Below are positions 1 through 9,000 of a stretch of DNA of 64,000 nt, one piece after another (position 1 is the stretch's first letter; each line of letters opens with the position of its first letter). A program made the translations under genes and the position numbers. The notes below the pieces were generated by a model. That model did not search any database and was not told the origin of the DNA. It saw only the letters and a program-made list of their open reading frames with translations. Location of the stretch: NCBI RefSeq assembly GCF_011761305.1, contig NZ_JAAOZC010000001.1, forward strand, positions 248,001 to 312,000, given 5' to 3'. Source of the DNA: Sphingomonas vulcanisoli (GTDB lineage Bacteria; Pseudomonadota; Alphaproteobacteria; Sphingomonadales; Sphingomonadaceae).

Positions 1-2
1 TG

Positions 3-566
3 AACGGCGCGACCGGCATTACGGTCAACGGCGGCACCGCGGTTTCGCAAGGCGGGGAATTCTCCGGCACGTTCAAGGTTACGCCGCAGTTCATCGTCCA
101 GGGCACCTATTCCTATACGGATGCCCATCTGACGCAGGACGTGGCCGGCCTGGTGGTAAGCCAGGGCGTGCGGTATGCGGCTTATTCGGGCGATCGCCTG
201 CCCGGCTCGACCAAGAATTCGGGCACGTTGCAGGGCACCTATACCTATCCCCTGGGCAAGAGCCGCGATATCGAAGCGAACTGGACGGCGGTCTACACCG
301 GCAGCATCTATTCGCGCGTCGGCCTGCGTGGCTTTGGCGAGCGGATTCCCGGTTACGTCACGCATCGGGCGTCGGTCACCTATCACGCGCCGAGCTTCGA
401 TGTCGGTGTGTTCGCGGACAATATCTTCGACAAATATGCGATCACTTCGATCAGCAACGACGTCAGCTCATACAATCAGGTGCGGACGGGCGTGGTCGAA
501 CGCTACTACCAGACCGGCGTGCTCACACCGCGGCGCGTCGGTATCGACGTTCGCTTCCACTATTGA
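3..566 (+). CDS. TonB-dependent receptor, C-terminal part
   Basis: The frame is open from the window edge with no start inside, giving about 187 residues. They form alternating amphipathic strands rich in Tyr, Thr, Gly and Asn (for example FKVTPQFIVQGTYSYTDAHL and VGVFADNIFDKYA), and the last residue is aromatic (RFHY), as in outer-membrane beta barrels. The NIFDKYA-type segment is typical of the final strands of TonB-dependent receptors, which import large or scarce ligands with energy from TonB-ExbBD. The substrate cannot be read from this fragment. It lies upstream of a LysR gene and a nitrogen-uptake operon but is separated from them by a strong hairpin, so shared function is only possible. 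Confidence 0.85.
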   Translation, partial: NGATGITVNGGTAVSQGGEFSGTFKVTPQFIVQGTYSYTDAHLTQDVAGLVVSQGVRYAAYSGDRLPGSTKNSGTLQGTYTYPLGKSRDIEANWTAVYTGSIYSRVGLRGFGERIPGYVTHRASVTYHAPSFDVGVFADNIFDKYAITSISNDVSSYNQVRTGVVERYYQTGVLTPRRVGIDVRFHY

Positions 567-573
567 GCGTCAA

Positions 574-600
574 GGGAGGGGGCTCGCCAAGCCCCCTCCC
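574..600 (+). terminator. Perfect 11-bp stem hairpin after the receptor gene
   Basis: GGGAGGGGGCT is followed by a 5-base loop (cgcca) and the exact reverse complement AGCCCCCTCCC. It begins 8 bases after the receptor stop codon. No T-run follows, so it is either a factor-assisted terminator or an mRNA 3'-end stabiliser rather than a textbook intrinsic terminator. Confidence 0.6.
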
Positions 601-661
601 GCGCGTTGCGCCGTTTGACGATATGGTCCAGAGCCCTGCTGGAATCCGCAGGAGCTGAGGC

Positions 662-1600
662 TTGGTCGATCGCGCGGCCCTTCCCGACAAGACGTTTGCG
701 AGCCGTGTCGATTGGAACCTGTTGCGGACGTTCGTCGAGATCGTGCGCGCAGGCGGCGTCGGGGCCGCCGCCCGCAAGCTGAACAAGCAGCAGCCGAGTG
801 TCAGCGCGGCGCTTCGGCGGCTGGAAGAGCAGGTCGGCGTCCAGCTGCTGCATCGTTCGTCCACGGGCGTAGCGATGACGGCTGCGGGCAAGGCGCTGAT
901 GGCGTTGTGCGAGGAGATGCTGGAGGCGGCACGGATGGTGCCGCATCAGATCGCACAGGCGACCAAGCGGGTCGAAGGTGTGGTCCGCATCCAGCTGATT
1001 TCGGCGGTCGTATCGCCGGAATTCGACGAGGCCATCGCGAGCTTTCACCGCCGCAATCCCAACATTCAGATCGATCTGCGCGTTTCGCCCTGGCGTGCTG
1101 TGCTGGCGGCGCTGGAAAGTGGCGAGGCCGAGATCGGGGTCGGCTATGACGGCAGCGCGCGCAGCGGGCTGGTCTATGAGCCGCTGTTTGTCGAGCGCCA
1201 GCAGCTCTATTGCTGCCGAAGCCATCCGCGCTTCGGCCATCGCGTCAATCGCATGGGCGAACTCAAGGACGAGAATTTCGTCCTGACGGGCGAAGACGAA
1301 CTCGAGGTTATTACCCGTCTGCGCGGGCGTTACGGTCTCGGATCGAAGGTCAATGGCTTGACCGAGGACGTCAACGAAGCGCTGCGGCTGATCTCGCTCG
1401 GCGTCGGTATCGGCTTTCTGCCCGTACTGGCCGCTGCCCAGGCTGTCTCGACCGGCCGGCTGTGGCCGTTGCTGCACACCGATCTCGAGCCGTCCTATGA
1501 TATTTTCTTGCTCGCCCGCGCCGAGCACTCTCGAGACACCGCGACCCAGCTTTTCCTCGATGAGGTCACCCGCCGCGTCCGCAGCCAGCGGAAGGCATAG
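662..1600 (+). CDS. LysR-family transcriptional regulator
   Basis: The 312-residue protein has the LysR layout: an N-terminal winged helix-turn-helix (about residues 17-76, with RKLNKQQPSVSAALRRLEEQ as the recognition region) and a periplasmic-binding-protein-like effector domain (about 100-300). The start is TTG, supported by AGGAG at 650-654 about 7 bases upstream; no ATG lies nearby in frame. It precedes the ABC transporter/carboxylase operon in the same direction with a 142-bp gap containing an inverted repeat, so it is the obvious candidate regulator of that operon. The effector is unknown; a nitrogen compound from the pathway would be the simplest guess. Confidence 0.9.
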   Translation: MVDRAALPDKTFASRVDWNLLRTFVEIVRAGGVGAAARKLNKQQPSVSAALRRLEEQVGVQLLHRSSTGVAMTAAGKALMALCEEMLEAARMVPHQIAQATKRVEGVVRIQLISAVVSPEFDEAIASFHRRNPNIQIDLRVSPWRAVLAALESGEAEIGVGYDGSARSGLVYEPLFVERQQLYCCRSHPRFGHRVNRMGELKDENFVLTGEDELEVITRLRGRYGLGSKVNGLTEDVNEALRLISLGVGIGFLPVLAAAQAVSTGRLWPLLHTDLEPSYDIFLLARAEHSRDTATQLFLDEVTRRVRSQRKA

Positions 1601-1609
1601 TTTTTATCT

Positions 1610-1626
1610 ATGGCTTTCATTGCCAT
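1610..1626. promoter_or_regulatory. Inverted repeat between LysR gene and transporter operon
   Basis: ATGGC-N7-GCCAT lies 10 bases after the LysR gene stop and about 117 bases before the binding-protein start. A second imperfect hairpin (ATGATCGCC...GGCagGATCAT) sits at 1642-1666. Position and dyad symmetry fit a LysR-type operator, but the classical T-N11-A spacing is not met, so this is a candidate only. I saw no guanidine-I (ykkC) riboswitch core in the 142-bp gap. Confidence 0.35.
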
Positions 1627-1742
1627 TTTGTCACTTTATCGATGATCGCCTGATCGGCAGGATCATGGGCAAGGGAGTTCACCATGCTTTACAGCTTGCG
1701 GGCGGTCCAAATGGGGCATGAAGCAATCAATGAGACCGCCGC

Positions 1743-2828
1743 ATGAGGCGGGCATTCTGGCTTCGCGCGACGGCCATGGTAGCCCTCGTGGCGCTTGGCG
1801 GCTGCAGCAAGCCCAGCGGCGCTCCGGCCGCCGAAGCCGCGAAGAAGGATTTCACGATCGGCTGGTCGATCTACACCGGCTGGATGCCGTGGCCCTATGC
1901 GCAGCAGGCGGGCATCGTGAAGAAATGGGCCGACAAATACGGCATCAATATCCGCCTCGTTCAGGTCAATGACTATGTCGAATCCGTCAATCAATATGCC
2001 GCCGGGAAGCTCGATGGCGTGGTGGCAACCACGATGGACGCGCTCACCATTCCGGCGGCCGGCGGGCGCGATACCACCGTCCTACTGATCGGCGATTATT
2101 CCGACGGTAACGACGGCATCGTTTTGAAGAACGGCCATTCGATGGCCGATATCAAGGGCCGATCGGTCAATCTCGTCGAGCTTTCGGTTTCGCACTTCCT
2201 GCTTGCGCGTGGGCTGGAACTCAACGGCCTCAAGCTCTCTGATGTGAAGACGATCAATACCGGCGACGCCGATATCGTCGGCGCGTTCGCCTCGCCTAAC
2301 GTCACGGCGGTGGCGACCTGGAACCCGCAGCTTTCGACGATCAAGGCGACGCCCGGGGCGACCGAAGTGTTCGATAGCTCGAAGATCCCGAACGAGATCC
2401 TCGATACGATGAACGTCAGCACGGAGACGCTCAAAGCGAACCCGAACCTCGGCAAGGCCCTGGCCGGGATCTGGTATGAGACGATGGCGTTGATGAGCCG
2501 GAATGATGCCGCCGGCAAAGCGGCGCGTGCGGCGATGGCCAAGGCGGCGGGCACCACCGAAGAAAGCTTCGAGGCGCAGCTCAAGACCACGCACATGTAT
2601 GCGCAGGCGAAGGACGCGGCGGCTTATGCTGAAAATCCCGACCTGATCCAGGTGACGGACCGGGTGCGCCAATTCAGCTTCGCGCATGGCCTGTTTGGGC
2701 CGACCGCCAAATCGGTCGATGCGATCGGGATCACGTTTGCCGGGAATAAGACCTTGGGAGACGTCAAGAATGTGAAGCTCAGGTTCGACCCGAGCTTCAT
2801 GAAGATGGCGGCGGACGGCAAGCTCTAG
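1743..2828 (+). CDS. ABC transporter substrate-binding lipoprotein of urea-carboxylase operon
   Basis: A 361-residue NMT1/TauA-SsuA-type binding protein. The N-terminus is a lipoprotein signal with lipobox LGGC (Cys21), so it is anchored in the envelope facing the periplasm. After it comes the family hallmark region GWSIYTGWMPWPYAQQAGIV, followed by the substrate-domain segments VVATTMDALT and DGNDGIVLKNG. This type (NitT/TauT-like, urea-carboxylase-associated) is consistently encoded with a permease, an ATPase, DUF1989 proteins and the carboxylase, exactly as here. It should bind the small nitrogen compound (urea, guanidine or a relative). A 180-bp gap separates it from the permease gene. 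Confidence 0.85.
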   Translation: MRRAFWLRATAMVALVALGGCSKPSGAPAAEAAKKDFTIGWSIYTGWMPWPYAQQAGIVKKWADKYGINIRLVQVNDYVESVNQYAAGKLDGVVATTMDALTIPAAGGRDTTVLLIGDYSDGNDGIVLKNGHSMADIKGRSVNLVELSVSHFLLARGLELNGLKLSDVKTINTGDADIVGAFASPNVTAVATWNPQLSTIKATPGATEVFDSSKIPNEILDTMNVSTETLKANPNLGKALAGIWYETMALMSRNDAAGKAARAAMAKAAGTTEESFEAQLKTTHMYAQAKDAAAYAENPDLIQVTDRVRQFSFAHGLFGPTAKSVDAIGITFAGNKTLGDVKNVKLRFDPSFMKMAADGKL

Positions 2829-3008
2829 CCCGCCACGAACGACAGGCTGGAGGAACAGGGCCGGCGCGGCTGCGCGGGCGATGGATGAACTGTGCTCGCA
2901 AAAGCGGGCCTTAGGAACGTGAAGGATCACACTGCTGACGACCCTGTCCGCCTTTGAGATTGCCGGGATCCTGCGGGTCGCACGGCGCGCAGCGGCCGCG
3001 GTTGCGGG

Positions 3009-3836
3009 GTGGCGAAGGTGAGGCGACTGGTCGACATCCGGCCGCGGCGCGGCGCGCGGTTGCTGCTAGGCGGGCTGCCGATCCTGATCCTGCTCGTCGT
3101 CTATCTGTTCGCGTCAGAGATGCGGCATGCCGCCAATTCCGCCGACAAGGTGCTGCCGACCTTTTCGGCGATGGGGCAGGCGATTCAGGGCTTCACCACC
3201 GATCGCGATCCCATGACCGGCCGCACCACGATCGTCGCGGATACGCTCGCCAGCCTCTATCGCCTCGGCCTCGGGCTCGGGATCGCGACCGTGACGGCGC
3301 TGCTGCTTGGCCTCCTGTTGGGGGTAGTGCCGCTGGCCCGCGCGCTTTTGGGCCCGGTGATCATGGTGATCGCCGTGATCCCGCCGATCGCGGTGCTGCC
3401 GATCCTGTTCATCGTGCTGGGCCTAGACGAAGCCTCCAAGATCGCGCTGATCGCGATCGGTATCGGGCCGTTCATGACGCGGGATCTGGCCGGCTTCGTC
3501 GCCGCTTTGCCCCGGGAGCAGTTCGCCAAAGCGCAAACGCTGGGCGCGAACAGCTGGCAATTGGCGCTGCGCGTTGCGCTGCCGCAACTGATGCCGCGGT
3601 TGATCGAAGCCGTGCGTCTGTCGATCGGGCCGGCCTGGGTGTTCCTGATCGCGGCCGAGGCCGTCGCCTCCGATGTCGGGCTGGGCTACCGCATCTTCCT
3701 CGTCCGCCGCTATTTCGCGATGGATATCATCCTGCCTTACGTCGCCTGGATTTCGCTGCTGGCGATCGCCGCCGACGCGCTCCTGCTCCTGATCAGCCGC
3801 AAGGGCTTTGCCTGGGCGCATGGGGACGGGCGATGA
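3009..3836 (+). CDS. ABC transporter permease (NitT/TauT type)
   Basis: A 275-residue inner-membrane protein with about six hydrophobic segments. The first is at residues 19-36 (LLGGLPILILLVVYLFA). The permease EAA loop is visible at about residues 165-195 (AKAQTLGANSWQLALRVALP). The start is GTG, chosen because an upstream in-frame start is lacking. The stop overlaps the ATPase start (ATGA at 3833-3836), indicating translational coupling. It forms the membrane channel of the importer with the preceding binding protein and following ATPase. Confidence 0.88.
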   Translation: MAKVRRLVDIRPRRGARLLLGGLPILILLVVYLFASEMRHAANSADKVLPTFSAMGQAIQGFTTDRDPMTGRTTIVADTLASLYRLGLGLGIATVTALLLGLLLGVVPLARALLGPVIMVIAVIPPIAVLPILFIVLGLDEASKIALIAIGIGPFMTRDLAGFVAALPREQFAKAQTLGANSWQLALRVALPQLMPRLIEAVRLSIGPAWVFLIAAEAVASDVGLGYRIFLVRRYFAMDIILPYVAWISLLAIAADALLLLISRKGFAWAHGDGR

Positions 3837-4624
3837 GCGCGCTGCTGGAGCTGCAGGACATCTGGGTCGAATATGGCGACAAGATCGTCCTCGAACGGCT
3901 GTCGATTGCCATCGCCGAGCGCAGCTTCGTCGCCGTCGTCGGTGCTTCGGGATCGGGCAAGAGCACCTTCCTTCGCCTGATCCTGGGCCAGGAAGCGCCG
4001 ACCCGCGGGCAGGTGCTGCTCGGCGGCCAGCCGATGCGCGCCGAATGCGGGGCCGATCGCGGCGTCGTCTTTCAACGCTATTCGGTGTTCCCACACCTTA
4101 CTGCGCTCGGCAACGTCATGTTCGGGCTGGAATGTGCCGGGGCGCCCTTCACCGGGCGGCTGTTCGGAGCGAGCCGACGGGCTGCGAAAGAGACGGCGAT
4201 GGCGATGCTGGCGGCGGTCGGCCTCGAGCATAGCCTGCACGTCTATCCGGCGCAGATGTCGGGCGGGATGCAGCAGCGGCTGGCGATCGCGCAGGCGCTG
4301 GTCAAGCATCCGCGCATCTTGCTGCTCGATGAGCCGTTCGGCGCGCTCGATCCGGGCATCCGCCTCGATATGCACGAGCTGATTACCCGGCTGTGGCAGG
4401 AGCATGGGCTCACTATCGTCATGGTGACGCACGACATAAGCGAGGCGTTCAAGCTCGGCACGCGCGTGCTGGCCTTCGACAAGCGCCGCCACGATCCGCA
4501 AGCACCGCACCGCTTCGGCGCGACCGTCACCTACGATCTGCCGCTCGATCGCAAGACGTTTCCGCCGGCCGCGCTCGTCGAGGCGCTGGGCGATCCTGAC
4601 CCACAGCCGAGTCTTCTGCAATGA
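3833..4624 (+). CDS. ABC transporter ATP-binding protein (NitT/TauT type)
   Basis: A 263-residue ABC ATPase. Walker A is GASGSGKST, the signature motif is SGGMQQR, Walker B is ILLLDEP followed by FGALD, and the switch His is in MVTHD. The start ATG at 3833 overlaps the permease stop; the frame stays open further upstream, but that part is only a shadow of the permease gene. The stop overlaps the next start at 4621. The subunit powers import through the neighbouring permease. The signature and D-loop match the TauB/SsuB/NrtD branch, which fits the NitT/TauT-type binding protein. Confidence 0.93.
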   Translation: MSALLELQDIWVEYGDKIVLERLSIAIAERSFVAVVGASGSGKSTFLRLILGQEAPTRGQVLLGGQPMRAECGADRGVVFQRYSVFPHLTALGNVMFGLECAGAPFTGRLFGASRRAAKETAMAMLAAVGLEHSLHVYPAQMSGGMQQRLAIAQALVKHPRILLLDEPFGALDPGIRLDMHELITRLWQEHGLTIVMVTHDISEAFKLGTRVLAFDKRRHDPQAPHRFGATVTYDLPLDRKTFPPAALVEALGDPDPQPSLLQ

Positions 4625-5427
4625 ATATTACCGCCGATCCCAAGGGCGCCCGCGCCCACGCCCGCGCCCAATCGGGCACCCAGACCGAGGCGATGCCGAT
4701 GCTGCCCCCGACGGCGCCGGATGCCGATGGGGACATTCTCTGGGAGGAGACGGTCGCCCCTGCAGGTTATACGTCGCGGGGGATTATGCGCGGCACGCGG
4801 CTGCGGCTGATCGATCTGCGGGGCGATGCCTGCGCGTCGATGCTGCTGTTCAATGTCGACATGCCGACCGAACGGCTGAACGTCGCCGATACGCTGAAGG
4901 TGCAGTGGAACGGCTATCTCGGCGCCGGGCGCCTGCTGTTGTCGGACATGGGCCGGGTGATGATGAGCATCGTCGAGGACGGCGCGGGCACCCACGATGC
5001 CTTTTGTGGCGCTTCCAACGAGGCCTCCAACGCGCGCGCTTATGGGGACGGCGAGAATTACGGCGCGCACCCGAACGCCCGCGATCGGTTGATGTTGGGC
5101 GCCGCAAAGCACGGTTTGGGCCGCAAGGACGTCCATCCCTGCATCAACTGGTTCAAGGGCGTCCGCATCGGCGAGGATGGCGCGACGGCGCCGGAGATCG
5201 GGCCGTTCGCGGCGGGGCGCACGCTGCTGCTCCGTGCCGAGATGGATCTGATCGTAGTGCTCGCCAATTGCCCCCATGTCCTGGACACCCGCCCGGATTT
5301 CAGCGTCACGCCGCTGCGCGTGACGGCCTGGCGCGGCGATGCGGCGGCGGACGGCGACCCCATCCGCAACGCGACCCCGGAGGGCCTGCGCGCCTTCCTC
5401 AACACCGAAGACCTTTACCGGCGCTGA
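4621..5427 (+). CDS. DUF1989 protein, urea-amidolyase-associated UAAP1 / carboxyguanidine deiminase subunit
   Basis: A 268-residue DUF1989 protein of the UAAP1 subfamily, with about 30 extra N-terminal residues rich in Ala and Arg. The conserved core shows RLRLIDLRGDACASMLLFN, CGASNEASNARAYG, and the C-terminal ANCPHVLDT. Cys and His residues around CGASNE and YGAHPNARDR are candidate metal ligands. In studied bacteria the UAAP1/UAAP2 pair has been shown to form a heteromeric carboxyguanidine deiminase that turns carboxyguanidine into allophanate; that role is carried over here by homology and context. The gene overlaps the ATPase gene by 4 bp and is followed by its paralogue. Confidence 0.85.
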   Translation: MNITADPKGARAHARAQSGTQTEAMPMLPPTAPDADGDILWEETVAPAGYTSRGIMRGTRLRLIDLRGDACASMLLFNVDMPTERLNVADTLKVQWNGYLGAGRLLLSDMGRVMMSIVEDGAGTHDAFCGASNEASNARAYGDGENYGAHPNARDRLMLGAAKHGLGRKDVHPCINWFKGVRIGEDGATAPEIGPFAAGRTLLLRAEMDLIVVLANCPHVLDTRPDFSVTPLRVTAWRGDAAADGDPIRNATPEGLRAFLNTEDLYRR

Positions 5428-5428
5428 T

Positions 5429-6067
5429 ATGACCATGACCCACACCCCTCTTTCCGATCTGCCGGGCGGCATCCTCCACGACGAGGTGGTGCCCGCCCGC
5501 GCGCCCTGGACGCATCGCGTCAACACCGGCGAGACGCTCAGGATCATCGATCTTGAAGGCAATCAGGCGGTCGATTTCCTGATGTATTCCGCGGCCGACG
5601 ATGCCGAACGCTACAGCGCGCAGGATACGATCGCCGCCCAGCGCAACATCTTCCTGCGGGAGGGCACGGTGCTGCTGTCCAACGAAGGGCGGCCGATGAT
5701 GACGATCACCGGCACCAGCGTCGCCTATCACGATACGATCGGCGGGGCCTGCTCGTGCGAGAGCAATACGCTGCGTTACGGCCACCATACCAAGGCCCAG
5801 CACAGCTGCGTCGACAATTTCCTCGACGCCAACGTCCGCGCCGGGCGCGGCAAGCGCGACATGGTCTCCAACATCAATTTCTTCATGAACGTACCGGTCG
5901 AGCCCGATGGCACACTCGGCATCGTCGATGGCATTTCCGCGCCGGGCCTGACGGTCGACGTGCGGGCTGAGATGGACGTGATCGTCGTCGTCTCGAACTG
6001 CCCGCAAATCAACAACCCCTGCAACGGCTTCAATCCCACCCCGGTGCGCATGGTGGTGTCCGGCTGA
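5429..6067 (+). CDS. DUF1989 protein, urea-amidolyase-associated UAAP2 / carboxyguanidine deiminase subunit
   Basis: A 212-residue paralogue of the preceding gene. It shows IIDLEGNQAVDFLMYS, GGACSCESNTLRYGHH (candidate metal-binding Cys/His cluster) and VVVSNCPQINNPCNG. The start ATG at 5429 is one base after the UAAP1 stop; the frame is open upstream but that part only shadows UAAP1. The last base of its stop codon is the first base of the carboxylase start (6067). The expected partner is UAAP1, together acting on carboxylated guanidine between the carboxylase and the allophanate hydrolase. Confidence 0.87.
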   Translation: MTMTHTPLSDLPGGILHDEVVPARAPWTHRVNTGETLRIIDLEGNQAVDFLMYSAADDAERYSAQDTIAAQRNIFLREGTVLLSNEGRPMMTITGTSVAYHDTIGGACSCESNTLRYGHHTKAQHSCVDNFLDANVRAGRGKRDMVSNINFFMNVPVEPDGTLGIVDGISAPGLTVDVRAEMDVIVVVSNCPQINNPCNGFNPTPVRMVVSG

Positions 6068-9000
6068 TGTTCACCAAGGTTCTTATCGCCAACCGCGGCG
6101 CGATCGCCTGCCGCATCATCCGCACACTGAAGGCGATGGGCGTGCAGTCCGTCGCGGTGTTCAGCGATGCCGATGCCGGTTCCGCGCATGTCGCGCAGGC
6201 CGATGAGGCGGTTCGCATCGGGCCTGCGCCGGCGGCGGAAAGCTATCTGAATGTCGAGGCGATTCTTGCCGCGGCGGAGGCGACCGGCGCGGAGGCGATC
6301 CATCCCGGCTATGGCTTCCTGTCCGAGAATACCGCCTTCGCCGAGGCGTGCGCCGCGCGCGGCATCACCTTCATCGGGCCGACGCCGGACAATATCCGTG
6401 CCTTCGGTCTCAAGCACACCGCGCGCGATCTGGCGGCGGCGCAGGGCGTCCCGCTTGCCCCCGGCACCGATCTGCTGACCGATGCCGCGGCAGCGATCGA
6501 GGCGGCGGCGCGGATCGGCTATCCGGTGATCCTCAAGGCGACCGCCGGCGGCGGCGGCATCGGCATGAAGGTCTGCGCAGACGAGTCCGATATCCGCGAG
6601 GGATTTGCAACCGTCGCCCGGCTCGGCGCGGGCAATTTCGGCGATGGCGGTGTTTTCCTCGAACGCTACGTCGCCCGTGCCCGCCATATCGAAGTGCAGG
6701 TGTTTGGCGACGGTGCTGGCCGCGTCGTGGCCCTTGGCGAGCGCGATTGCTCGCTGCAGCGGCGCAACCAGAAGGTGGTCGAGGAGACGCCCGCGCCCCT
6801 GCTGCCTGCCGCCACCCACCAGGCGCTGATCGACGCCGCCGTAAGACTGACCGCCGCTGCCAATTATCGCTCCGCCGGTACGGTTGAATTTCTTTACGAC
6901 GCAGAGCGCGACGATTTCTTCTTCCTCGAGGTCAACACCCGCCTCCAAGTCGAGCATGGCGTGACCGAGCAGGTGACGGGCATCGATCTGGTTGAATGGA
7001 TGGTGCGCGGCGCGGCGGGCGATTTCACCTTCCTCGACGGCTTCGAGGCGAAGCCGCAAGGTGCGTCGATCCAGGTAAGGCTCTATGCCGAGGATCCCGC
7101 GCAGGATTATCGGCCCAGCTCCGGCCGCCTCGTCGGCGTCTCCTTTCCCGAAGGGCCGCGGGTAGATAGCTGGATCGAAGCGGGGACCGAGGTTTCGGCC
7201 TGGTACGATCCGATGCTCGCCAAGCTGATCGTCACCGCGCCGACGCGCGATGCGGCGGTGGCGGCGATGCAGAAAGCGCTGGACGAGACGGTCATCGCCG
7301 GGATCGAGACCAATCTCGATTGGCTGCGCACGGTCGTCCGTTCGGAGGCGTTCACCAGCGGGCAGGTCTCGACTCGTGCGCTGGCGGAGATCGTCTACAC
7401 CCCGCGCACGATCCGCGTGCTGGCGGGCGGCGCCTCGACCACGGTGCAGGATCATCCCGGCCGGCTCGGCCTGTGGGACGTCGGCGTGCCGCCGTCGGGG
7501 CCGATGGACGCTCTGGCCTTCCGCCTCGGCAACCGCCTGCTCGGCAATGCAGAGACGGCGGCGGGCCTGGAGATCACCGCCGCCGGGCCGACCTTGCTGT
7601 TCAATGCGCCGGCGCGCATCTGCCTGACCGGCGCGGATTTCGGCGCCACCCTGGATGGCGTGGCCGTCGCCTGCTATGCGCCAATCGATATCGCGGCGGG
7701 GCAGACGCTCAAGATCGGGCGGCTGACCGGCGCCGGCATGCGTGGTTATATCCTGATCGCAGGCGGGCTGGATGTCCCGCTCTACCTCGGCAGCCGCAGC
7801 GCCTTCACGCTCGGCGAGTTCGGCGGCCATGCCGGCCGCGCGGTGATGACCGGCGACACCCTGCACCTCGCCCGTGCCGCCGGGCTGCAGGACGCCGGCG
7901 CGCTTCTTCCCGCCGATCGTCCCGCGATCGTGCGCGAATGGACGCTCGATGTGCTCTATGGCCCGCATGGCGCGCCGGATTTCTTCACGGCGGACGATAT
8001 CGCGATGCTGCGGTCCACGCAGTGGAAGGTCCACTACAACTCCAACCGCACCGGCGTCCGCCTGATCGGGCCGAAGCCGCAGTGGGCGCGCAAGGACGGC
8101 GGCGAGGCGGGGCTGCATCCCTCCAACATCCACGACAATGCCTATGCGATCGGCGCGGTGGATTTCACCGGCGATATGCCGATCATCCTCGGGCCGGACG
8201 GCCCCTCGCTCGGCGGTTTCGTCTGTCCGTTCGTGGTGGCGCAGGCGGACCTGTGGAAGGTCGGCCAGCTCGCGCCCGGCGATAGCGTGCGCTTCCAGCC
8301 CATCGACAATGCCGCCGCCGTCGCCGCCGAGCAGGCGCAGGATCGGCTGATCGCAACCCTATCGGGCGCTTCGCAGGCAGTGACGCGAGACCGCGGCGAA
8401 GACCTCGGCTCGCCGATCCTGCGGTCGATCGCCGCCCAAGGCCTGCGCCCGGCGGTGCTCTACCGCCAGCAGGGCGACCGCAACCTGCTCGTCGAATATG
8501 GCCCGATCGTCCTCGATCTCGAGCTGCGGCTGCGCATCCATGCGCTGATGCTGGAGATCGAAAGGATGGGCCTTCCCGGCATCATCGACGTGACCCCCGG
8601 CATCCGATCGCTGCAGGTCCACTACGACAGTCGGCAGCTCAGCCAGCAGGCGCTGCTGGACGCGCTCGTCGATGCGGAAGAGCGGCTCGGCGGCCTCGAC
8701 GATTTCGAGATTTCCTCGCGCGTCGTCCACCTGCCGCTGTCCTGGAAAGACCCGGCGATCTACGAGACGATCGATAAATATATGGCCTCGGTACGCGATG
8801 ACGCGCCCTGGTGCCCCGACAACATCGAGTTCATCCGCCGCGCGAACGGCCTCGACAGCATCGAGGACGTCGAACGGATCGTGTTCGATGCCGATTATCT
8901 GGTGATGGGGCTGGGTGACGTCTATCTCGGCGCCCCGGTGGCGACGCCGATCGATCCGCGCCACCGGCTGGTCACCACCAAATACAATCCCGCACGCACC

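Noticed and set aside
1601-1742. Guanidine-I (ykkC) riboswitch ahead of the transporter operon
   Set aside because: None of the conserved core elements I know for this riboswitch were visible in the 142-bp gap.
2954-3832. In-frame upstream extension of the ABC ATPase
   Set aside because: This part only shadows the permease gene; the true ATPase starts at the ATGA overlap at 3833.
5776-8133. Long minus-strand open frame (785 codons) opposite the carboxylase gene
   Set aside because: It is a shadow of a high-GC gene: Arg/His/Gly-rich sequence, no domain-like segments, and it opposes a full, well-recognised carboxylase.
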